This document shows, in pieces, positions 62,607 to 64,000 of a stretch of 64,000 nt of DNA (the stretch's first letter is position 1; each line of letters begins with the position of its first letter). The position numbers were made by a program, and so were the translations under genes. A model generated the notes under the pieces. It was given only the letters and a program-made list of their open reading frames with translations, had not been told where the DNA came from and ran no database searches. Origin of the DNA: JANQPX01 sp965222015 (lineage in GTDB: Bacteria > Pseudomonadota > Alphaproteobacteria > Geminicoccales > Geminicoccaceae); contig CBDCTL010000024.1 of NCBI GenBank assembly GCA_965222015.1, positions 2,006,521-2,070,520 of the forward strand, in the 5' to 3' direction.

Positions 62607-64000
62607 GTGCGCGCGGCAGCGGGAAAACGGCGCCTGCCGGTCGAGGCCGATCCGCCCGCCCGTCGTCCGGCCGGCGGGCCAAAACCGGTAAAGGCCTTCC
62701 GAGCCGTGACGAGCTGATCCGCTATCTCGCCGAAGCGCCCGAGGAGGTGACCAGGCGGGATCTCGCGCGCGCCTTCGATCTCCGGGGCCAGGAGCGGGCC
62801 GAGCTGCGTGCGATGATGCGCGAACTCGAAGACGACGGACTTCTCGAACGCGGCCGCAAGAAGCGCGTGCGCACCGCCGGGCGGCTGCCGGGCGTGGTGG
62901 TGGTCGACGTCGTCACCCTCGACGAGGACGGCGACCTGATCGCCGAGCCGGCACGGACCGACGGGGACCAGGCCTCGAAGCCGCGCATTCACCTGATCGA
63001 CGAGGGGCGCGGGCGCACGCCGAAAGTCGGCGATCGCGCGCTGGCCAGGCTCACTTATCTCGACGACCAGACCTATGAGGGCCGGATCATCAAGATCCTG
63101 CCGAAGATGGCGTCCCGCGTGATCGGCGTCCTCGAACAGGCGAGAAACGGCCTCGTCCTGCGTCCGATCGACCGCGGCGCCGGGCGCGACCTGCCGATCG
63201 ATCGCGCCGCCGTCGGCGAGGCGAAGCCGGGCGAGCTGGTGCAGGTCGAGGCCGAGGAGGGACGTGCGCTCGACCGCGGCCGCCTGGTGGTCACGGAGCG
63301 GCTCGGCCATGCGGACGACGCCGGTGCGGTCTCCCTGCTCGCCGCGCATCAGAAAAACCTTCGCATCGACTTTCCGCCGGAGGTCATGGAAGCGGCGGCG
63401 CGGGCGGAGCCGGTCATGCTCGGCAAGCGCGCCGATCTTCGGGACCTGCCGCTGGTGACCATCGACGGCAGCGACGCCCGGGACTTCGACGATGCGGTGT
63501 TCGCCAAAGCGGACGACCATCCCGACAATCCCGGCGGCTGGCGGATCACCGTCGCGATCGCGGACGTCGCCCACTATGTCCGGCCGAGTGGCCCACTCGA
63601 TGCCGAAGCGAGGCTGCGCGGCAATTCCACCTACTTTCCGGACCGCGTGCTGCCGATGCTGCCGGAGCCTCTCTCCAACGGCCTGTGCTCGCTCCGCCCG
63701 AAGGAGGACAGGGCCTGCCTCGCGGTTCATATCTGGCTGGACAAGAAGGGGCGAAAACGAAAGCACCGCTTCGAGCGTGGCCTGATGCGCTCGGCGGCGA
63801 GGCTGACCTACGAACAGGTGCAGGCGGCGGCGGACGGACGGCCCGACGATCTCACAACTCCCCTGACCGCGAGCGTGATCGAGCCCCTCTACGGTGCCTT
63901 CGCCGCATTGATCGAGGCGCGCCGACGGCGGGGTACGCTGGACCTGGACCTGCCTGAACTTCGGATCGTCCTGGACGGGGAGGGGCGGCCGATCGACGTC
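62603..64000 (+). CDS. rnr: Ribonuclease R (partial; start uncertain)
   Basis: The frame runs off the window end, so about 466 codons of a roughly 750-residue enzyme are seen. It opens with a basic Ser/Arg-rich segment, then the winged-helix RNase B OB region (LPSRDELIRYLAEAPEEV), cold-shock domains, and the catalytic RNB domain with TIDGSDARDFDDAVF, whose Asp residues bind Mg2+, and VAIADVAHYVRP. No ATG or GTG lies in frame before the conserved part; the only candidate is the CTG at 62603, overlapping the topA stop (CTGA). RNase R degrades structured RNA 3' to 5'. Confidence 0.9.
   Translation, partial: MSARGSGKTAPAGRGRSARPSSGRRAKTGKGLPSRDELIRYLAEAPEEVTRRDLARAFDLRGQERAELRAMMRELEDDGLLERGRKKRVRTAGRLPGVVVVDVVTLDEDGDLIAEPARTDGDQASKPRIHLIDEGRGRTPKVGDRALARLTYLDDQTYEGRIIKILPKMASRVIGVLEQARNGLVLRPIDRGAGRDLPIDRAAVGEAKPGELVQVEAEEGRALDRGRLVVTERLGHADDAGAVSLLAAHQKNLRIDFPPEVMEAAARAEPVMLGKRADLRDLPLVTIDGSDARDFDDAVFAKADDHPDNPGGWRITVAIADVAHYVRPSGPLDAEARLRGNSTYFPDRVLPMLPEPLSNGLCSLRPKEDRACLAVHIWLDKKGRKRKHRFERGLMRSAARLTYEQVQAAADGRPDDLTTPLTASVIEPLYGAFAALIEARRRRGTLDLDLPELRIVLDGEGRPIDV

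Overview
The window is GC-rich DNA from an alphaproteobacterium. The evidence is the rRNA operon sequence and layout, the conserved neighbourhood pyrB-pyrC-plsY-dprA-topA-rnr, an Mrp-type antiporter operon, a TRAP transporter and the glycolate oxidase genes glcEF. A Rhodospirillales-like lineage is plausible but not proven from sequence reading alone. The window opens inside a SpoU/TrmH-type RNA methyltransferase gene and closes inside the RNase R gene.

Bases 1-28266 are ordinary chromosome. They hold a long SMC protein, a small Rho_N-type protein, a VOC protein, a three-gene TRAP uptake system followed by an amidase and a small membrane protein, and pyruvate kinase. A nine-gene minus-strand Mrp/Mbh-like cation/proton antiporter operon follows (12241-19731). 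After it come a tautomerase, a Ca/Na antiporter, a secreted VWA protein with a PEP-CTERM-like tail, glcEF, a membrane-anchored coiled-coil protein and a flavin amine oxidase.

Bases 28400-34676 are an rRNA operon: promoter, boxA, 16S, tRNA-Ile, 23S, 5S and tRNA-fMet. Three things are unusual. The spacer has no tRNA-Ala. The 23S gene carries a 408-nt intervening sequence at the helix-45 position, closed by a 26-bp inverted repeat and containing the remains of an S23/four-helix-bundle protein gene. The tRNA-fMet gene is cut in two: its last bases are found again 6.8 kb downstream at 41468-41479.

The DNA between the two tRNA halves (34677-41467) is a compact, visibly less GC-rich island. It contains a decayed large serine recombinase at the left attachment site, a small partner ORF, two palindromic elements, a small membrane protein, a double-TIR protein, a RyR-domain gene (one apparent frameshift), an ADP-ribose-type Nudix hydrolase and an oppositely oriented membrane-anchored receiver-like protein. 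TIR enzymes consume NAD and release ADP-ribose products, Nudix enzymes cleave ADP-ribose, and RyR domains are candidate binders of nucleotide-type ligands. The cassette is therefore a good candidate for an undescribed NAD/ADP-ribose signalling or anti-phage system. This is the most interesting part of the window.

Bases 41480-49300 are an insertion-sequence graveyard: IS110, a recombinase fragment, an IS66 tnpA fragment, IS21, and degraded IS256, IS1595 and IS66 tnpC genes. Palindromic hairpin inserts interrupt the IS21 istB gene. Bases 49542-64000 return to the chromosome: an M48 protease, two proteins of unknown function, a small membrane ORF, a CopD-like protein, a GMC oxidoreductase, then pyrB, a pyrC-like gene lacking usual metal ligands, plsY, dprA, topA and the start of rnr.
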